A stretch of DNA of 64,000 nucleotides, taken from Aquabacterium sp. (GTDB lineage Bacteria > Pseudomonadota > Gammaproteobacteria > Burkholderiales > Burkholderiaceae_C). Made by a program: the position numbers and the translations under genes. Under the pieces are notes generated by a model, which saw only the letters and a list, made by a program, of their open reading frames with translations, was not told where the DNA came from and did not search any database. Each line of letters starts with the position of its first letter. Position 1 is the first letter of the stretch. Where the stretch lies: assembly GCF_016234775.1 (NCBI RefSeq), contig NZ_JACRAH010000050.1, positions 1 to 64,000 on the forward strand, written 5' to 3'. Shown one piece after another: positions 8,422 to 17,544 of the stretch.

Positions 8422-9288
8422 ATGAAGTCATTCAAGAACAAAGTCGCCGCCATCACGGGCGCTGCATCCGGCATGGGCCGCACGCTGGCGCTGGAACTGG
8501 CTCGCCGCGGTTGCCACCTGGCACTGAGCGACGTCAACGAGACCGAACTGGTCAAGACCGCTGAAATGGCCGGCAAGTTCGGTGTGCGCGTCACCGTGCA
8601 AAAGCTGGACGTGGCCAAGCGCGAAGCCGTCTATGACTGGGCCGAGCAAGTGGTGCGTGACCACGGCAAGGTCAACCTGATCTTCAACAACGCCGGCGTG
8701 GCGCTGACCACCACGCTGGAGCACGTCAAGATCAGCGATTTCGAGTGGATCATGGGCATCAACTTCTGGGGCGTGGTCTACGGCACCCAGGCTTTCCTGC
8801 CACACCTGAAGGCATCCGGTGATGGCCACATCATCAACACCTCCAGCCTGTTCGGCCTGATGGCCGTGCCCACGCAAGGCACCTACAACGCCACCAAGTT
8901 CGCGGTGCGCGGCTACACCGAAGCGCTGCGCATGGAGCTGGAAATGGAAGGCGCCCCTGTGAGCGCCACCTGCGTGCACCCGGGCGGCATTGCCACCAAC
9001 ATCGCGATGGCCGGCAAGGTTGATCCGATCATGGAAAAGCTCACCGGCACCACCGAAGAGCAGCAAAAGCGCCGCGCCAACAAGCTGATCAACGTCACCA
9101 CGGCCGAATCGGCCGCCCTGCAGATCCTGGCTGCCGTCGAGAAAAACGAGCGCCGCGTGCTGGTTGGCAACGACGCCAAGATGCTGGACAAGGTCGTCCG
9201 CATTTGTGGCTCGGCCTATCAAGTGCTCGTGATGCGCCAGTTGCGCAAGATGAACAAACCGCGCCAGGGCGCCAGAAGCGCGGCATGA
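8422..9288 (+). CDS. Short-chain dehydrogenase/reductase
   Basis: A 288-residue classical SDR that binds NAD(P)H through TGAASGMG at 12-19, with NNAG at 89-92 and the catalytic Ser142-Tyr155-Lys159 triad (YNATK). Asp37 in SDVNE at the end of beta-2 suggests a preference for NAD(H). It follows the esterase by 11 bases with a GAGGAG ribosome site, so it belongs to the same operon. It could oxidise an alcohol to the ketone used by the BVMO or oxidise the alcohol released by the esterase. The C-terminal extension beyond residue 250 is basic. Confidence 0.92.
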   Translation: MKSFKNKVAAITGAASGMGRTLALELARRGCHLALSDVNETELVKTAEMAGKFGVRVTVQKLDVAKREAVYDWAEQVVRDHGKVNLIFNNAGVALTTTLEHVKISDFEWIMGINFWGVVYGTQAFLPHLKASGDGHIINTSSLFGLMAVPTQGTYNATKFAVRGYTEALRMELEMEGAPVSATCVHPGGIATNIAMAGKVDPIMEKLTGTTEEQQKRRANKLINVTTAESAALQILAAVEKNERRVLVGNDAKMLDKVVRICGSAYQVLVMRQLRKMNKPRQGARSAA

Positions 9289-9295
9289 TGCGTGC

Positions 9296-10246
9296 ATGAA
9301 GTGGCTGAAACGACTTTGGTGGAGTGCCGTCCTTCTGGGCATCGGTCTGGCGATTTCCGTCTGGGCGACCTGGGAGACTGACCGGCAACTGGGCGATCTC
9401 GTGGCGCGTTGGGCGCCCGAGCCATCCAGCTTTGTAGAACTCGATGGCATGCAGGTGCACATGCGGGACACAGGCCCGCGTGACGACCCCTACCCCATCG
9501 TGTTGCTGCACGGCATGTCGTCCAGCCTGCACACTTACGAAGACTGGCAAGCAGCCTTGCAAGGCAAGCACCGCGTCATCAGCGTCGACTTGCCCGGCTT
9601 TGGCCTGACCGGCCCCAGCCCACAGGGCGACTACCGCATCGACACCTATACCCGCTTCGTGCTGCGCCTGCTCGACACCTTGAGCCTGCGCCGCGTGATC
9701 CTGGTGGGCAATGCGCTGGGTGGTGAAGTGGCCTGGCAGACGGCCGTGCTGGCGCCCGAGCGCGTGCGCAAACTGGTGCTGATCGATTCGGATGGTTACC
9801 AGCCCTCGGTGCTGTCCATGCCGATTGCCTTCCAGATTGCCAGCATGCGGGGCCTGCGCTGGGTGGCCGAGCGCATCCTGCCGCGTTCGCTGGTCGAAGC
9901 CAGCGTGCGCAGTGTGTTCGGTGATCCGGCCAAAGCCACCAAGGACAAGGTGGACCGCTACTTCGAACTCAACCTGCGCGTGGGCAACCGCCGCGCCCTG
10001 TTCCAGCGCATGGATCAGGCGCAATTTGGCAGCAACTCGCCCTTGATCCGCCGCGTGCAACAGCCCACGCTGGTCATGTGGGGCGAAAAGGACGAGATGA
10101 TTTCGCCGGATCAGGGCAATCTGTTTTGCCGCGATATCCCGCGCTGCAAACTCGTGACCTTCCCGGGTCTGGGCCATCTGCCGCAGGAAGAAAACCCCCA
10201 GGCCACGCTGAAGGTGTTTCAGGAATTTCTGGCCGCCACCAACTGA
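9296..10246 (+). CDS. Membrane-anchored alpha/beta hydrolase lacking the nucleophile serine
   Basis: A 316-residue alpha/beta-hydrolase-fold protein with an N-terminal hydrophobic segment at about residues 8-26 that probably anchors it in the membrane. The fold motifs are good: LLHGMSSS near 70-77, WGEKDEM with Asp266 and GLGHLPQEE with His294. The nucleophile elbow, however, reads VGNALGG, with Ala140 (GCG codon at 9713-9715) where family members such as meta-cleavage hydrolases have Ser. A single-base sequencing error could explain it (TCG to GCG). Otherwise the protein is probably not a serine hydrolase. It starts 7 bases after the SDR stop, so it is the last gene of the BVMO operon. Confidence 0.88.
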   Translation: MKWLKRLWWSAVLLGIGLAISVWATWETDRQLGDLVARWAPEPSSFVELDGMQVHMRDTGPRDDPYPIVLLHGMSSSLHTYEDWQAALQGKHRVISVDLPGFGLTGPSPQGDYRIDTYTRFVLRLLDTLSLRRVILVGNALGGEVAWQTAVLAPERVRKLVLIDSDGYQPSVLSMPIAFQIASMRGLRWVAERILPRSLVEASVRSVFGDPAKATKDKVDRYFELNLRVGNRRALFQRMDQAQFGSNSPLIRRVQQPTLVMWGEKDEMISPDQGNLFCRDIPRCKLVTFPGLGHLPQEENPQATLKVFQEFLAATN

Positions 10247-10257
10247 CGACCAGTTGG
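10239..10257. other. Hairpin at the end of the BVMO operon
   Basis: A perfect inverted repeat, CCAACTG-5 bases-CAGTTGG, spans the stop codon of the last operon gene, in the gap before the convergent flavin reductase gene. There is no T-run, so it is at best a weak or Rho-assisted end. Confidence 0.4.
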
Positions 10258-10258
10258 A

Positions 10259-10882
10259 TCACGCCGCGGCCAGGCGCCAGGCCGCCTGACGGATCACCGA
10301 AGCCACGACCTTGTCGAGCACCTGATCCAGTTCGGGCTTTTTCAGCACCACCTCGCCAGACAAGGCATCCAGTTGCTGATCAGCGTGAGGCAAGGCCAAT
10401 TGCTCTGGCACCACCACCATCGCAAAGTTGGTGCTGAGATAAGTGCGCACGATGGGCAAGGCACGGATGCCACCCAAGGCGCCCGGCGACGCAGCCAGCA
10501 GGCCGACCGGTTTGCCAGCGGTGGCGCCACCACCTGAGGGCAAACCATCCTGCGCCTGCACGGTCGACAACCAGTCAAAGCTGTTGATCAGCAGCGGCGT
10601 GGGCAGCGCGTTGTATTCCGGGCAAGAGAGCAGCAAGCCATCGTGCTCGGCAAACAGCGCCCGCAAGGCCACGGCGCCAGCCGGTTTCCCATTGGCAGCC
10701 GCCCAGTCATCGTCATAAACCGGCATCGCCAGCTCTCGCAAATCCACATGCGTGACCTGGGCGCCCAAGGCTTGGGCCTTGCGGGCAGCCAGATCAACCA
10801 ACTGTCGATTGAGCGATCCTTGGCGGGCACTGCCGGAGATGGCCAGCAACCGGACAGGACGGGGGGAAAGGCTTGCAGTCAT
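10259..10882 (-). CDS. NADPH-dependent FMN reductase
   Basis: A 207-residue flavodoxin-fold reductase of the NADPH-dependent FMN reductase family (SsuE/ChrR/azoreductase-like). It has the phosphate loop SGSARQGSLNR near residues 16-26 and the family motif CPEYNALP near 85-92, followed by SFDWLS. It reduces free flavin, quinones or azo dyes; which of these cannot be told. I used the ATG at 10882 (MTASLSPRPVRLLAISGSA) rather than the longer frame to 10933. It lies convergent to the BVMO operon and 90 bases downstream of the flavodoxin-like gene on the same strand, so the two may share a transcript. Confidence 0.88.
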   Translation of the reverse strand: MTASLSPRPVRLLAISGSARQGSLNRQLVDLAARKAQALGAQVTHVDLRELAMPVYDDDWAAANGKPAGAVALRALFAEHDGLLLSCPEYNALPTPLLINSFDWLSTVQAQDGLPSGGGATAGKPVGLLAASPGALGGIRALPIVRTYLSTNFAMVVVPEQLALPHADQQLDALSGEVVLKKPELDQVLDKVVASVIRQAAWRLAAA

Positions 10883-10972
10883 GGAACGCTTTCTATGTAC
10901 ACAGCTTGCATCTTGCCGCAAACCGGCGCGCACCTGAACGCGACACGGTTCACGGATACCCGATGTCCACCT

Positions 10973-11530
10973 TCAGGCCGAGAACTTCGCCGCCACGTCG
11001 GCCACACGCGCGCCAAACAGACGGGCGGTTTCCAGGTCACCTGGCAGCATCTCATCCACGCTGGCATCGGAGGGCGTCGAGGCCATGGCGCCGCTGAACG
11101 AGGCCACGTAGTTCACGTCGTTGCGCGTGGCCGCCTTGCTGTTGCTGGGCATCAGGCCGGTGCCGACCCAGATCATGCTGTGCTGCATGGCCAGGGTGAA
11201 CAGGTAATGCAGCGTGGACAGCTTGTCGCCGTTCATCGAAGCCGAGTTGGTGAAGCCCGCTGCGATCTTGTTCTTCCAGGCCTGGCTGTACCAGGGTTTG
11301 GACGACGCATCAATGAACTTCTTGAACTGCCAGGGCACGCTGCCCATGTAGGTAGGGGCGCCCATGATGATGGCGTCCGCAGCGGCCAGTTGTTCCCAGC
11401 CACCTTCGGGCAGATTGCCCTCGCCATCCACGGCCAGCAACTGGCCACCGGCGCCTTGCGCCACGGATTCGGCCATGCGTTTGGTATGGCCATAGCCGCT
11501 GAAATACACGATCACGATCTTCTTGCTCAT
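10973..11530 (-). CDS. Flavodoxin-family protein (WrbA-like NAD(P)H:quinone oxidoreductase)
   Basis: A 185-residue flavodoxin-fold protein. The FMN phosphate loop is YFSGYGHTKRMA near residues 9-20, and the second flavin loop is GAPTYMGSVPWQFKKF near 57-72. This resembles WrbA and related quinone reductases, but it lacks several WrbA-specific segments, so I give no symbol. It probably acts as a two-electron quinone or flavin reductase in the cytoplasm. The ATG at 11530 starts MSKKIVIVYFSGYGHT. It is divergent from rlmJ with about 90 bases between them. Confidence 0.88.
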   Translation of the reverse strand: MSKKIVIVYFSGYGHTKRMAESVAQGAGGQLLAVDGEGNLPEGGWEQLAAADAIIMGAPTYMGSVPWQFKKFIDASSKPWYSQAWKNKIAAGFTNSASMNGDKLSTLHYLFTLAMQHSMIWVGTGLMPSNSKAATRNDVNYVASFSGAMASTPSDASVDEMLPGDLETARLFGARVADVAAKFSA

Positions 11531-11620
11531 GGCGGGTCCTATCGGGTTAAAGAAATGGGTCGACGAAAAAAGTCACAGACCCCGTGGGGCAAAACGGCAT
11601 AAAACCGCTACCCTTGGGGG

Positions 11621-12487
11621 ATGTTCAGTTACAGACACGGCTTCCACGCGGGCAACCATGCCGATGTGCTCAAGCACATGGTTTTGGTGCAATTGCTTGA
11701 GCACATGCTCAAGAAAGACAAACCTTTCTGGGTGGTGGACACCCATGCCGGCGGCGGTCTGTATGACCTGGCCAGCAACTACGCGGTCAAGAGTGGCGAG
11801 GCCGAAGACGGCATCACCTCGCTGTGGGAGCACCGCAAGGACAAATCCACGCCCCAGGCCGTCAGAGACCTGATCGCCCAGATCGCCGTCTGCAACGACG
11901 GTGACGCGCTGCGCTGGTACCCAGGCTCGCCCCAGATCGCCGCGCAAATGCTGCGCGAGGGTGATCACCTGCGCCTGTTCGAACTGCATCCCACCGAAAT
12001 CAAGCTGCTGGAGGGGCACTTTGCCTCCGTCAAGCGCGGCGTCAGCATCCAGTGCGCGGACGGCTTTGCCAGCCTGCGAGGCTGCCTGCCGCCTCCGCCT
12101 CGCCGAGGGCTGGTCCACATCGACCCGCCTTATGAGCTCAAGGAAGACTACCGCCGCGTCCTGCAGACCGTGAAAGAAGCGCTCACCAAGTTCCCGACCG
12201 GCACCTACGCGATCTGGTATCCGGAAGTGGCCCGTCGCGAATCGCAGCAGCTGCCCGGACAGCTCAAGCGCCTGGCGGCCGAGCTGCCCAAGGTGGACTG
12301 GCTGCACGCCACGCTGCGCGTGAAGGCCGCCGAACCAGGCGGCAAGGGCCTGTTCGGCTCCGGCATGTTCATCATCAACCCGCCCTGGACGCTGTACGAC
12401 CAACTGGCCGACGCGCTGCCCTGGCTGGTCGAAACCATTGGCCAGGACGAGCACGCCGCCTACACGCTGGAAGCGCAGCAAAGCTGA
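11621..12487 (+). CDS. rlmJ: 23S rRNA (adenine-2030-N6)-methyltransferase RlmJ
   Basis: A 288-residue enzyme that methylates A2030 of 23S rRNA. The start MFSYRHGFHAGNHADVLKH is diagnostic of RlmJ (formerly YhiR, ComJ), as are the SAM-binding DTHAGGGLYDL near 41-51 and the catalytic motif IDPPYE near 167-172. The length matches the family (about 280). It stands alone, divergent from the flavodoxin gene and convergent with the pirin gene. Confidence 0.95.
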   Translation: MFSYRHGFHAGNHADVLKHMVLVQLLEHMLKKDKPFWVVDTHAGGGLYDLASNYAVKSGEAEDGITSLWEHRKDKSTPQAVRDLIAQIAVCNDGDALRWYPGSPQIAAQMLREGDHLRLFELHPTEIKLLEGHFASVKRGVSIQCADGFASLRGCLPPPPRRGLVHIDPPYELKEDYRRVLQTVKEALTKFPTGTYAIWYPEVARRESQQLPGQLKRLAAELPKVDWLHATLRVKAAEPGGKGLFGSGMFIINPPWTLYDQLADALPWLVETIGQDEHAAYTLEAQQS

Positions 12488-12518
12488 CAGCGGGCCGAGC
12501 AGCATGGTGCGATGAGCC

Positions 12519-13220
12519 TCAGGCTGCCAGGTCGAAGAACAACACCTCGGCCTGCTGGCCCTGCGCGATCGTCAGGCTGGATTCACCTTCCAGCTTGAGC
12601 GCATCACCCGCATTCAGCGCCTGACCGTTGACCACCACCTGCCCGCGCGCCACGTGCACATAGCCCTTGCGCGCCGGGTTCAAGGCCAGCTCAGCCGTCT
12701 CGGCACCATCAAACAAGCCCACCGACAAGCTGGCATCCGCGTGGATGGTGACCGAGCCTTCGCGGCCATCCGGGGAAGCCACCAGACGCAAGCGTCCGCG
12801 CTTGTCTTCGGCACTGAAGTTCTTCTGCTCGTAGCTGGGGCGCAGGCCACGCTCGTTGGGCTCGATCCAGATCTGCAGCAGATGGGTCTGCTTGTACAGA
12901 TCGTGGTTGAACTCGCTGTGCAGGATGCCCTTGCCGGCACTCATGCGTTGCACATCACCCGGCAGGATGCTGGCGCCATTGCCCAGGCTGTCCTTGTGGG
13001 CGAGATCGCCTTCCAGCACATAGGTCACGATCTCCATGTCGCGGTGGCCATGCATGCCGAAGCCGCGCCCCGGGGCGATCACATCGTCATTGATCACCCG
13101 CAGCGGGCCAAAACCCATGTGAGCCGGATCGTGGTACTCGGCAAAGGAGAAGCTGTGGAAGCTTTGCAGCCAGCCATGGTCGGCATAACCTCGTTCACCG
13201 GATCGGCGCAGTGTGAGCAT
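12519..13220 (-). CDS. Pirin family protein (YhhW/quercetinase type)
   Basis: A 233-residue bicupin. The metal ligands His57, His59, His101 and Glu103 fall at the same numbers as in E. coli YhhW, which has quercetin 2,3-dioxygenase activity in vitro; they lie in MHGHRDMEI and GILHSEFNH. I chose the ATG at 13220 (MLTLRRSGERGYADHG), which has a clear AAAGGAG site; the longer frame to 13352 covers the promoter region. It is divergent from a LysR regulator, a common arrangement for pirins, and is probably controlled by it. Physiological substrate unknown. Confidence 0.92.
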   Translation of the reverse strand: MLTLRRSGERGYADHGWLQSFHSFSFAEYHDPAHMGFGPLRVINDDVIAPGRGFGMHGHRDMEIVTYVLEGDLAHKDSLGNGASILPGDVQRMSAGKGILHSEFNHDLYKQTHLLQIWIEPNERGLRPSYEQKNFSAEDKRGRLRLVASPDGREGSVTIHADASLSVGLFDGAETAELALNPARKGYVHVARGQVVVNGQALNAGDALKLEGESSLTIAQGQQAEVLFFDLAA

Positions 13221-13394
13221 GTTGGGGCTCCTTTCCTCTTTCGTTGCTGGGGCGTTGCGGGGGCGTTGACACAAGCGTTCAGGTGTCTCGCCATGGGTTT
13301 CACTGTAGGTCGCCCACCCCGGCTCGCCGCTGCGGCACACTGATGGCATCATTCAAGGAATTTGAACAGTCGCCGGACTTTCGGCCCACGCCCC

Positions 13395-14339
13395 ATGACG
13401 GACCGCGCCCACGCTCTCTCGCCCGAAGCCCTGGAAATGGTGGTGGCCATCGCGCGCACCGGCAGCTTTGCCGCCGCGGCCCGCGAGCTGGGCAAGGTGC
13501 CTTCTGCCCTGACGTATTCGGTGCGACAGCTGGAGGACGCGCTGGACGTGCTGCTGTTCGACCGCCGCAGCCGCCAGGCGAAGATGACGGCGGCCGGCGA
13601 AGAACTGCTGCGCGAAGGCCTGTTGCTGCTTCAGCAGATGAATGCCGTGGCCAACCGCGTGCAACGCGTGGCCTCCGGCTGGGAGGCCGAGCTCACCGTG
13701 GCCGTGGACAAAGCCATTGCGCCGCACGCCGTGTTCGACCTGATGGAGGCGTTTTACGCGCTCAAGCCACCCACACGCCTGCGCATGCGCAGCGAGGTCA
13801 TGACTGGCACCTGGGAGGCATTGGCCTCCGGCCAGGCGGATCTGGCCATTGGCGTGGCCGCAGATCGTGTGTCCAGCCAGGACATCCGCTTCGAGGCCAT
13901 CGGCGAGCATCACTTCGTGTTGACCGTGGCACCGCATCACGCACTGGCGCAGGCGCCCGAACCCTTGTCTTCGGCGACCCTGGCCCAGCACCGCATCATC
14001 GCCGTGGCCGACACAGCGCGCGACCTGACGCCCATGACGGTCGGCATCCTGCCCGGCCAGGATGTCCTGACCCTGCCCTCCATGGCCGCCAAGCTGGAGG
14101 CGCAGTTGCGCGGCCTGGGTTGTGGCTTCCTGCCCGAGCCCATGGTGCGCCCCCACATCGCGGCAGGCCGCCTGGTCCGCAAGGAAGTGGACACACCGCC
14201 ACGTGTGGTGCGCACCCATTACGCCTGGCGGCAAAGCGGCGCCCAACCCGGCATGGCACTGACCTGGTGGCTGCACCAACTCGCCAGCCCCACCACGCGC
14301 TGCGCGCTGCTGGATCTGCATGAGGGCCTGATTCTGTGA
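13395..14339 (+). CDS. LysR-family transcriptional regulator
   Basis: A regulator of about 314 residues with an N-terminal winged helix-turn-helix: [20 protein letters not shown], then [19 protein letters not shown], near residues 10-50. A LysR substrate-binding domain follows. The start is uncertain: ATG at 13395 lacks a good ribosome site, while a TTG at 13362 follows AAGGA with a very short spacing. It is divergent from pirin, so control of pirin is the likely role. Its stop overlaps the GTG start of gluQ (GTGA), so the two are translationally coupled although functionally unrelated. Confidence 0.9.
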   Translation: MTDRAHALSPEALEMVVAIARTGSFAAAARELGKVPSALTYSVRQLEDALDVLLFDRRSRQAKMTAAGEELLREGLLLLQQMNAVANRVQRVASGWEAELTVAVDKAIAPHAVFDLMEAFYALKPPTRLRMRSEVMTGTWEALASGQADLAIGVAADRVSSQDIRFEAIGEHHFVLTVAPHHALAQAPEPLSSATLAQHRIIAVADTARDLTPMTVGILPGQDVLTLPSMAAKLEAQLRGLGCGFLPEPMVRPHIAAGRLVRKEVDTPPRVVRTHYAWRQSGAQPGMALTWWLHQLASPTTRCALLDLHEGLIL

Positions 14340-15235
14340 GCGGCTACGTCGGTCGTTTTGCCCCCTCTCCCACCGGGCCCTTGCACGCGGGCTCGCTGGT
14401 GGCGGCGCTGGCCAGTTGGCTGGATGCGCGAGCCCACGGTGGCCGATGGCTGGTTCGCATCGAGGACGTGGATCTGCCTCGATGCATCCCCGGCGCGGAT
14501 CAGATCATCCTGGCGCAACTGGCCCGCTGTGGGCTGATCCCGGATGAGACGCCGCTCTATCAAAGCCAGCGTGGCGAGGTCTACCAACAGGCCCTGGATC
14601 AGTTGATCGCGGCCCACCATGCCTACCCCTGCGGCTGCACCCGAGCCGACATCGCCCAGGCCAATGCGGCCTTGGGTCTGACCAAACAACGCCATGGTGA
14701 TCTGGTCTACCCCGGCACCTGTCGCCCAGACCAAGGCGGGCTCCATGGCAAGCCCGCGCGCGCCTGGCGTCTGCAGGTACCCGATGCACCCGATGACCTG
14801 CTCACCTGGCAGGACCGTGCCTTGGGCACGCAGCAACAGCACCTGGCCAGCGCCGTAGGCGACTTCGTGATCAAGCGTGCCGATGGCCTGTGGGCCTACC
14901 AACTCGCAGTCGTAGCAGATGACGCAGCACAAGGCGTGACCGACGTGGTGCGCGGCGCCGACCTGTGCGACAACACCCCTCGGCAGATCTTGCTTCAGCG
15001 CTGGCTGGGGCTGCCTACACCGCACTATCTGCACACGCCCTTGGTGCTGGGCGACAACGGCGAGAAACTGTCCAAGCAGAACGGCGCCCAGGCGCTGGAT
15101 CTGCGCTCACCATTGGCCGCGCTGCAGGCTGCGGGCGCCGCGCTGGGCCTGTCATCGCCAGCTTCTGCGCCAGGCGACTGGCTGGCCGAAGCCGTCGAGC
15201 AGTGGCGAGATCGTTGGCCCCCGCTGCAGGCATAA
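14336..15235 (+). CDS. gluQ: Glutamyl-Q tRNA(Asp) synthetase
   Basis: A 299-residue paralogue of the catalytic part of glutamyl-tRNA synthetase that attaches glutamate to queuosine in tRNA-Asp. The class I signature is [13 protein letters not shown] near residues 7-19. The zinc-binding cysteines appear as CGCTRADI near 99-106 with a further Cys in GTCRPD. The KMSKS-like motif is EKLSKQNGA near 242-250. The anticodon-binding domain of true GltX is absent, as expected. The start is GTG at 14336, overlapping the LysR stop. The family is also called YadB. Confidence 0.95.
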   Translation: MSGYVGRFAPSPTGPLHAGSLVAALASWLDARAHGGRWLVRIEDVDLPRCIPGADQIILAQLARCGLIPDETPLYQSQRGEVYQQALDQLIAAHHAYPCGCTRADIAQANAALGLTKQRHGDLVYPGTCRPDQGGLHGKPARAWRLQVPDAPDDLLTWQDRALGTQQQHLASAVGDFVIKRADGLWAYQLAVVADDAAQGVTDVVRGADLCDNTPRQILLQRWLGLPTPHYLHTPLVLGDNGEKLSKQNGAQALDLRSPLAALQAAGAALGLSSPASAPGDWLAEAVEQWRDRWPPLQA

Positions 15236-15269
15236 AATCCCGCCACAACGACAAACTCCGGGATATGCC

Positions 15270-15662
15270 ATGACCACAGACTTGTGGATGCTGACGTATA
15301 CCGCCCTGCTATGCCTGGGCATCCCCTTCCTGTATGGCTCGGGGCGTTTTCTGCAACCGGGCGGGTTCCAATGGTCTGCCGGCAACCGCGACAAGGACCT
15401 GGCCGTACCCGACTGGACCACGCGCGCCGTTCGTGCCCACTTGAACCTGCTGGAGAGCCTGGCACCGTTCGCCATCGTGGTGCTGGTGGCCCACGTGGCA
15501 GGCAAGGCCAACGCCACCACGGCGCTGGGCGCCACCATCTTCTTCTGGGGGCGTGTGGCGCACCTGATCGCCTACACGGCCGGCATCGTCTACCTGCGAA
15601 CGCTGGTCTGGTTTGCGGCCTGGTGTGGCGGCGTCATGATCATCACCCAGTTGTTCCACTGA
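15270..15662 (+). CDS. MAPEG-family membrane protein
   Basis: A 130-residue protein with about four hydrophobic segments and the MAPEG pattern: RAHLNLLESLAPFAIVV near residues 54-70, then GRVAHLIAYTAGI near 93-105. The family includes membrane glutathione transferases and uncharacterised bacterial proteins of this size; no activity can be assigned. It follows gluQ by 34 bases and may be co-transcribed with it. Confidence 0.88.
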   Translation: MTTDLWMLTYTALLCLGIPFLYGSGRFLQPGGFQWSAGNRDKDLAVPDWTTRAVRAHLNLLESLAPFAIVVLVAHVAGKANATTALGATIFFWGRVAHLIAYTAGIVYLRTLVWFAAWCGGVMIITQLFH

Positions 15663-15812
15663 GCGAGATCGCGCCAACCCCGAGGCAAAATGCGTGAAAG
15701 ATTGCCCACCAGGCGCCTGCTTTATCACCTGACGCCTTGACACCGGGAACGATCGCCCTCATTGATGATCTGAAGAGATAACGTGACCTCAACCGCTTCA
15801 ACAGGTGCATCC

Positions 15813-16421
15813 ATGAACGCAGTCCGCATTGGCACACTGGCCCTGGTGGTCCTGCTGTCGGCGTGCGCGTCCAAGAGCGTCTCCAAGACGCAATCGCGGA
15901 TGACAACGGCCGCCGTGACGCCCTTGAACGACCTCAACCTCGTTCGAGATGAGATTCCCGAGGTGCTACAAAACGCCGTCAAAGCGCCCTATCTCAAGCC
16001 CGCTGACGGTAGCTGCCCGATGGTGGTCACGGAAGTTCATCAGCTTGATGACGTACTGGGTGCCGACCTGGATGCGCCAGAGTCCGACGAACCGTCCCTG
16101 CTGGACCGCGGCACCGATGCGGCAGAGAACACGGCTGTCGGTGCACTTCAGCGCACCGCAGAGGGGTTGGTGCCATTCCGAAGTTGGGTTCGCAAGCTGT
16201 CTGGTGCCGAGCGGCATTCCAGGAAGATGGCGGCCGCCATCTCGGCAGGCTCCATTCGCCGCGCCTTCCTCAAGGGCGTCGCGGCCTCACAAGGCTGCGT
16301 GATCAAGCCACCCGTGCAACTGGCTGCTGCATCCGCACCAGCTTCCAGCGTGGCGCCAGAAAAAGTCAACCCGTGCAGTGACGCAGCCGCCACCAACTGC
16401 ACCAGGCCACCGGCCCCTTGA
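15813..16421 (+). CDS. Predicted lipoprotein of unknown function
   Basis: A 202-residue protein with a lipoprotein signal peptide: MNAVRIGTLALVVLLSAC with the lipobox LSAC and acylated Cys18. I prefer the ATG at 15813 over a GTG at 15783 because it gives a standard signal peptide and has AGGTG upstream. The mature part is Ala/Ser-rich with four more cysteines and a Pro/Ala-rich tail; I recognise no domain. It is convergent with the cupin gene, only 3 bases apart at the stops. Confidence 0.7.
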   Translation: MNAVRIGTLALVVLLSACASKSVSKTQSRMTTAAVTPLNDLNLVRDEIPEVLQNAVKAPYLKPADGSCPMVVTEVHQLDDVLGADLDAPESDEPSLLDRGTDAAENTAVGALQRTAEGLVPFRSWVRKLSGAERHSRKMAAAISAGSIRRAFLKGVAASQGCVIKPPVQLAAASAPASSVAPEKVNPCSDAAATNCTRPPAP

Positions 16422-16424
16422 GCC

Positions 16425-16796
16425 TCAAGCGGAGCGGTCCACCACCACGAAGTGCTTGCGCACCGGGCTGATCACTTCGAACGCGCCTTCAAAACCGCCA
16501 GGGATCACGGCACCCTGGCCGGCCAGCACGTCCACCGCTTGCCCGGCCTGATCGTGCAGACGCACATACCCCTCCAGCACGAAGAAATACTCCTCCTTGC
16601 TGGCAGGAAAGACGATGCGCCAGCGCCCCACCTCGCAGGCCCAGATGCCGCTCGTCATCAGGCCATCGGCTGATTCGTACAGCGTCCAGGTTTCCCGGCG
16701 TGGGTCGCCCTGCTCCAGGCGATCAGGCCTGGGGTGATCGATGCGGCCGGGTGTATCCGGTTGATCAAAGCGCGTGATCGCGGGCTGACTCGACAT
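16425..16796 (-). CDS. Small cupin protein (DUF861-like)
   Basis: A 123-residue single-domain cupin of the (S)-ureidoglycine aminohydrolase-like cupin_3 family, with GIWACEVGRWRIVFPASKEE at mid-protein, then EYFFVLEGYVRLHD and a C-terminal GAVIPGGFEGAFEV. Enzymatic role unknown. The start is either the ATG at 16796 or a GTG at 16808; the upstream AGAAGG sits awkwardly for both. It lies immediately downstream of orn on the same strand and is probably co-transcribed. Confidence 0.8.
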   Translation of the reverse strand: MSSQPAITRFDQPDTPGRIDHPRPDRLEQGDPRRETWTLYESADGLMTSGIWACEVGRWRIVFPASKEEYFFVLEGYVRLHDQAGQAVDVLAGQGAVIPGGFEGAFEVISPVRKHFVVVDRSA

Positions 16797-16814
16797 GATC
16801 TTTGCCACCCCTTC

Positions 16815-17405
16815 TCACTTGACCAGGAGGTGCTCGCGGTAATAGGCGAGCTCGTCGATCGATTCATGGATGTCCGCCAGTGCCGTGTGCTTCTGGGCTT
16901 TCTTGAAGCCCTCTGCCAGGCCAGGCTTCCAGCGTTTGGCCAGTTCCTTGAGCGTGCTCACATCCAGATTGCGGTAATGGAAGTAAGCCTCCAGCGTGGG
17001 CATGTAGCGCGCCAGAAAGCGGCGATCCTGGCAGATCGAATTGCCACACATGGGCGACTTGTTGTTGCCGATGTAGGGCTTGAGAAAGGCGATGACGGCC
17101 TTGGCGGCCTGATCCTCATCGACAGTCGAGGCCTTGACGCGATCGATCAGGCCGCTCTTGCCATGTGTGCCCTTGTTCCAGGCGTCCATGCCATTGAGCA
17201 TCTCATCGGACTGGTGGATGGCGAACACCGGGCCTTCCACGCGGATGCTCAGATGCGGATCCGTCACCACCACGGCGATCTCGATGATGCGATCGCTGTC
17301 GGGCTTCAGACCCGTCATTTCCAGGTCGATCCAGATCAGGTTCTGGTCGCTTTTGCTCAGCACGGCAGGGGCGCTGTCGGCGGCAGGAGTCGGCGCGTCG
17401 CTCAT
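16815..17405 (-). CDS. orn: Oligoribonuclease
   Basis: A 196-residue DEDDh 3'-5' exoribonuclease that degrades 2-5 nt RNA fragments and pGpG from c-di-GMP turnover. The exonuclease motifs are DLEMTGL near residues 27-33, [11 protein letters not shown] near 122-132 and [14 protein letters not shown] near the C-terminus. The start is the ATG at 17405 ([15 protein letters not shown]), 15-20 residues longer at the N-terminus than E. coli Orn. It is divergent from the M48 protease gene. Confidence 0.96.
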   Translation of the reverse strand: MSDAPTPAADSAPAVLSKSDQNLIWIDLEMTGLKPDSDRIIEIAVVVTDPHLSIRVEGPVFAIHQSDEMLNGMDAWNKGTHGKSGLIDRVKASTVDEDQAAKAVIAFLKPYIGNNKSPMCGNSICQDRRFLARYMPTLEAYFHYRNLDVSTLKELAKRWKPGLAEGFKKAQKHTALADIHESIDELAYYREHLLVK

Positions 17406-17544
17406 CAATGCAGGTCCTTGGGGTCGGCGCCCCGTTCTTGTCATACGAAAATCACGGACCCGCACAAGTCAAAAACTTTGTTTTTGACAGCCTATGCAGC
17501 CGAGCCCGAACGGGCAATTGTGCGGCAAACGTACACTGACGCCC

